Shown: positions 63,407-64,000 of the stretch, piece after piece | Layout: each line of letters opens with the position of its first letter | How positions within the stretch are numbered: position 1 is the stretch's first letter | Assembly (NCBI GenBank): GCA_904063045.1 | Contig: CAJFCJ010000004.1 | Location: 2,287,713-2,351,712, forward strand | DNA length: 64,000 nt | Direction: 5' to 3' | Origin: Dimorphilus gyrociliatus | Taxonomy: Eukaryota > Annelida > Polychaeta > Dinophilidae | The notes under the pieces: generated by a model | Databases searched by the model: none | Seen by the model: only the letters and a program-made list of their open reading frames with translations | What the model was told of the DNA's origin: nothing | Made by a program: the position numbers and the translations under genes

Positions 63407-64000
63407 ATTAATCGTGACATAAGATAATGAATATTTCCTAAAAAGTGCTGTTCCTTTTATATTGTGCTTTTTATATTTTATAGATAAGTTATCTACTATC
63501 AAATTAAGACATGCGCAGAATGACTATTTCTAATATGAAATTGATTTATTAGAGAAAAGAAACAAAGCGTTTTTTAATAAAAAATGATTCGAAAAAGGAA
63601 ATAAAAATTTGGCAAAAGTTGATTCTTTGAGATAAAAGAGTAAAGATTTCTATTAATTATTATTATTATTATTATATATGAAATAGATATTAAATGCTAA
63701 GGTATTGTAATATATTTCATAGTTGTATCAGATTCATTGAACAATAAATTACTTCGGGAAACAAGAATTACTAATAGTAATATCTTTTAATTAATCGCCA
63801 AAATAGGATAAAGATAGCGTTAAAAGTAGGAAATGAAGAAATTAGAACTATCTATATGTATAAAAATAATCGTTTGAAAAATGTATAGTAAAATAGATAA
63901 AGAAAAGAAAACTACTCTTAAACTTTGCAGAAAGAAAAGAAAATCAATGTTTGATATTGCTTATCTTCAACTTAGTAGTTAAATTACTCCTATGTACTGA
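63407..64000. other. Upstream flank of the large Ig receptor
   Basis: AT-rich, with a short TTA repeat at about 63656-63675. It probably holds the promoter of the gene that starts at 63406. No exon seen before the window ends. Confidence 0.5.

Overview
The window is AT-rich animal nuclear DNA. Its genes have many short introns (often 38-70 nt, GT-AG), and the products are metazoan: a receptor guanylyl cyclase, a matrilin-like vWA/EGF protein, membrane UDP-glycosyltransferases, a PEAK-family pseudokinase, a RUN-domain protein and Ig-type membrane receptors. A small invertebrate with a compact genome fits, for example a miniature annelid such as Dimorphilus; this is a guess from gene style, not a proof. 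I rebuilt exon chains by hand. In each multi-exon gene every exon length and intron phase closes on one open frame, which is strong internal support, but no transcript was available.

Layout. 3.3-5.4 kb: a two-exon, proline-rich orphan (+). 6.1-7.3 kb: a secreted Cys-rich protein with a PAN/apple-like segment (-). 8.3 kb: tRNA-Lys(CTT). 8.7-17.1 kb: one 22-exon gene (-) for a secreted protein of about 2007 residues with nine vWA and five EGF-like domains. 19.4-25.0 kb: a 21-exon receptor guanylyl cyclase (+), divergent from the vWA gene. 26.8-37.2 kb: a UDP-glycosyltransferase cluster (+) of three intact genes with identical architecture (exons of 138, 66 and 1377 nt, 526 residues each) and two pseudogenes. 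38.7-42.6 kb: a seven-exon PEAK/Pragmin-like pseudokinase scaffold (-). 42.6-48.9 kb: a large gene-poor stretch. 48.9-55.6 kb: a RUN-domain protein resembling RUSC1/2 (+). 57.3-59.1 and 60.2-63.4 kb: two related single-pass membrane proteins (-), each with an N-terminal Ig-like domain split by an intron at the same place; the second also has an EGF-like stem and a cytoplasmic tail built from many tiny phase-0 exons.

There is no operon logic here. The clearest local relationships are tandem duplication (UGT cluster, Ig-receptor pair) and sequence exchange: UGT gene 1 looks like a mosaic whose front half resembles gene 3 and whose back half is almost identical to gene 2. Two dispersed signals recur outside genes: a CTCF-like AGRTGGCG box (one near each UGT start) and a palindromic TATACAGTATA-type element.
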